From Bradyrhizobium nivariense (GTDB lineage Bacteria; Pseudomonadota; Alphaproteobacteria; Rhizobiales; Xanthobacteraceae): DNA of 64,000 nucleotides. The stretch lies in contig NZ_JARVWW010000008.1 in NCBI RefSeq assembly GCF_029846715.1, forward strand, positions 186,001-250,000. The letters are read 5' to 3'. Below, piece after piece: positions 63,458-64,000 of the stretch (position 1 is the first letter of the stretch; the number at the start of each line of letters is the position of its first letter). The notes under the pieces were generated by a model. The model did not search any database. It worked only from the letters and a program-made list of their open reading frames with translations, and was not told where the DNA came from. The position numbers were made by a program, and so were the translations under genes.

Positions 63458-64000
63458 ATGTCGAACACGGTTCTCGTTCTCAACTCGGGATCGTCGAGCA
63501 TCAAGTTCGGCCTGTTCGATATCTCGGCGGCCGAGCCCACCCTGCTCTGCAAGGGCCTGCTCGACGAGCACGAGACGAAGCCGCGGCTCGTCGTGAAGAG
63601 CCCCGCGGGCGAAGACCTGTTCGAGGCGCAGAGGGAGGCGCCGAACGCCGACGGTGGTCATCTGTTCGCCGACGTGCTCACCTTCATCGAGGACCATTGT
63701 AGCCAGCACCGCCTGCGCGCGGTGGGGCACCGCATCGTTCACGGCGGGCCGGATTATTCAGGGCCGGTCGGACTGACGGACGACGTTTACGCGAAGCTGG
63801 AGGCGCTGACACCGCTTGCGCCGCTACACCAGCCGCGTTGTCTGGAGCCGATCCGCACCATCAGGGCGATCCGGCCCGACCTGACGCAGATCGCCTGTTT
63901 CGATACCGCCTTCCATCACGGCCTGGCGCCGCCCGCGAGCCGCTTCGCCATCCCGAGGCGCTATGAAGAGCGCGGCGTCCGGCGCTACGGATTTCACGGC
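63458..64000 (+). CDS. ackA: Acetate kinase, 3'-truncated by window edge
   Basis: The first 181 codons of acetate kinase, running off the window. It opens with VLVLNSGSSSIKFGLFD (phosphate-binding strand) and contains VGHRIVHGGPDYSG, ACFDTAFHHGL (catalytic Asp) and RRYGFHG at the cut end. It converts acetyl phosphate and ADP to acetate and ATP. It begins 8 bases after xfp with GAGGGCAGCC before the ATG, so it is in the same operon and uses the phosphoketolase product directly. The rest of the gene is to the right of the window. Confidence 0.95.
   Translation, partial: MSNTVLVLNSGSSSIKFGLFDISAAEPTLLCKGLLDEHETKPRLVVKSPAGEDLFEAQREAPNADGGHLFADVLTFIEDHCSQHRLRAVGHRIVHGGPDYSGPVGLTDDVYAKLEALTPLAPLHQPRCLEPIRTIRAIRPDLTQIACFDTAFHHGLAPPASRFAIPRRYEERGVRRYGFHG

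Overview
The window is a 64 kb stretch of chromosome from a high-G+C alphaproteobacterium of the order Rhizobiales, most likely Bradyrhizobium or a close relative. The evidence is the mix of protein families (TIGR02301, DUF1236, DUF3096, DUF6894, DUF4142), the NrtR/NadQ-type regulator with nadABC, the glyQ/glyS/ppdK neighbourhood, four tandem chemoreceptor genes, and many short palindromic intergenic repeats. It looks like ordinary chromosome with small mosaic patches. I saw no tRNA, rRNA, CRISPR array, prophage or complete insertion sequence.

Layout. 1-6.8 kb: tail of a D-2-hydroxyacid dehydrogenase-type flavoprotein, a GNAT acetyltransferase, two Nudix hydrolases, a cysteine version of the glycine/betaine reductase B family next to a CaiB/BaiF CoA-transferase, an SRAP protein and small conserved proteins. 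6.8-8.5 kb (minus): ECF sigma factor, DUF4142 protein and cupredoxin; two promoters there share one unusual motif. 8.6-15 kb: sulfurtransferase, dihydroorotase, YgfZ, Tag, an HD hydrolase, a tyrosine phosphatase and an NrtR/NadQ-type regulator. 15-26.5 kb: a large DUF2339 membrane protein, four tandem methyl-accepting chemotaxis proteins on the minus strand and a broken fifth fragment. 26.5-30 kb: two small proteins, an AcuI-like reductase and an MFS transporter.

30-34 kb: the de novo NAD operon nadABC behind a promoter with two matching operator sites, presumably bound by the regulator at 14 kb. 34-45 kb: SleB-like wall hydrolase, pyruvate phosphate dikinase with a histone-like N-terminal tail, glycyl-tRNA synthetase subunits (glyS carries a roughly 0.9 kb low-G+C core) and an S49 peptidase. 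45-51 kb: TrmN6-like methyltransferase, DUF2007 protein, polyprenyl diphosphate synthase, and an HxlR regulator followed by a ketoacyl synthase, a LysE exporter and an alpha/beta hydrolase. 51-61 kb: ispE, a TPR protein, ETF-ubiquinone oxidoreductase, an unusual uracil-DNA glycosylase, a membrane glycosyltransferase-like protein, RNase HII, a VOC protein and a radical SAM protein. 61-64 kb: phosphoketolase and the start of acetate kinase, a pathway from sugar phosphates to acetate plus ATP.

The best leads are the shared GGAAC-N16-CATCCAA promoter of the ECF cluster, the paired nadA operators, the compositional mosaic in glyS, near-identical signalling modules in neighbouring chemoreceptors, the cysteine GrdB-like protein and a uracil-DNA glycosylase without its cluster cysteines. 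Start codons were chosen by hand from Shine-Dalgarno spacing. Family assignments come from recognised motifs and were not searched.
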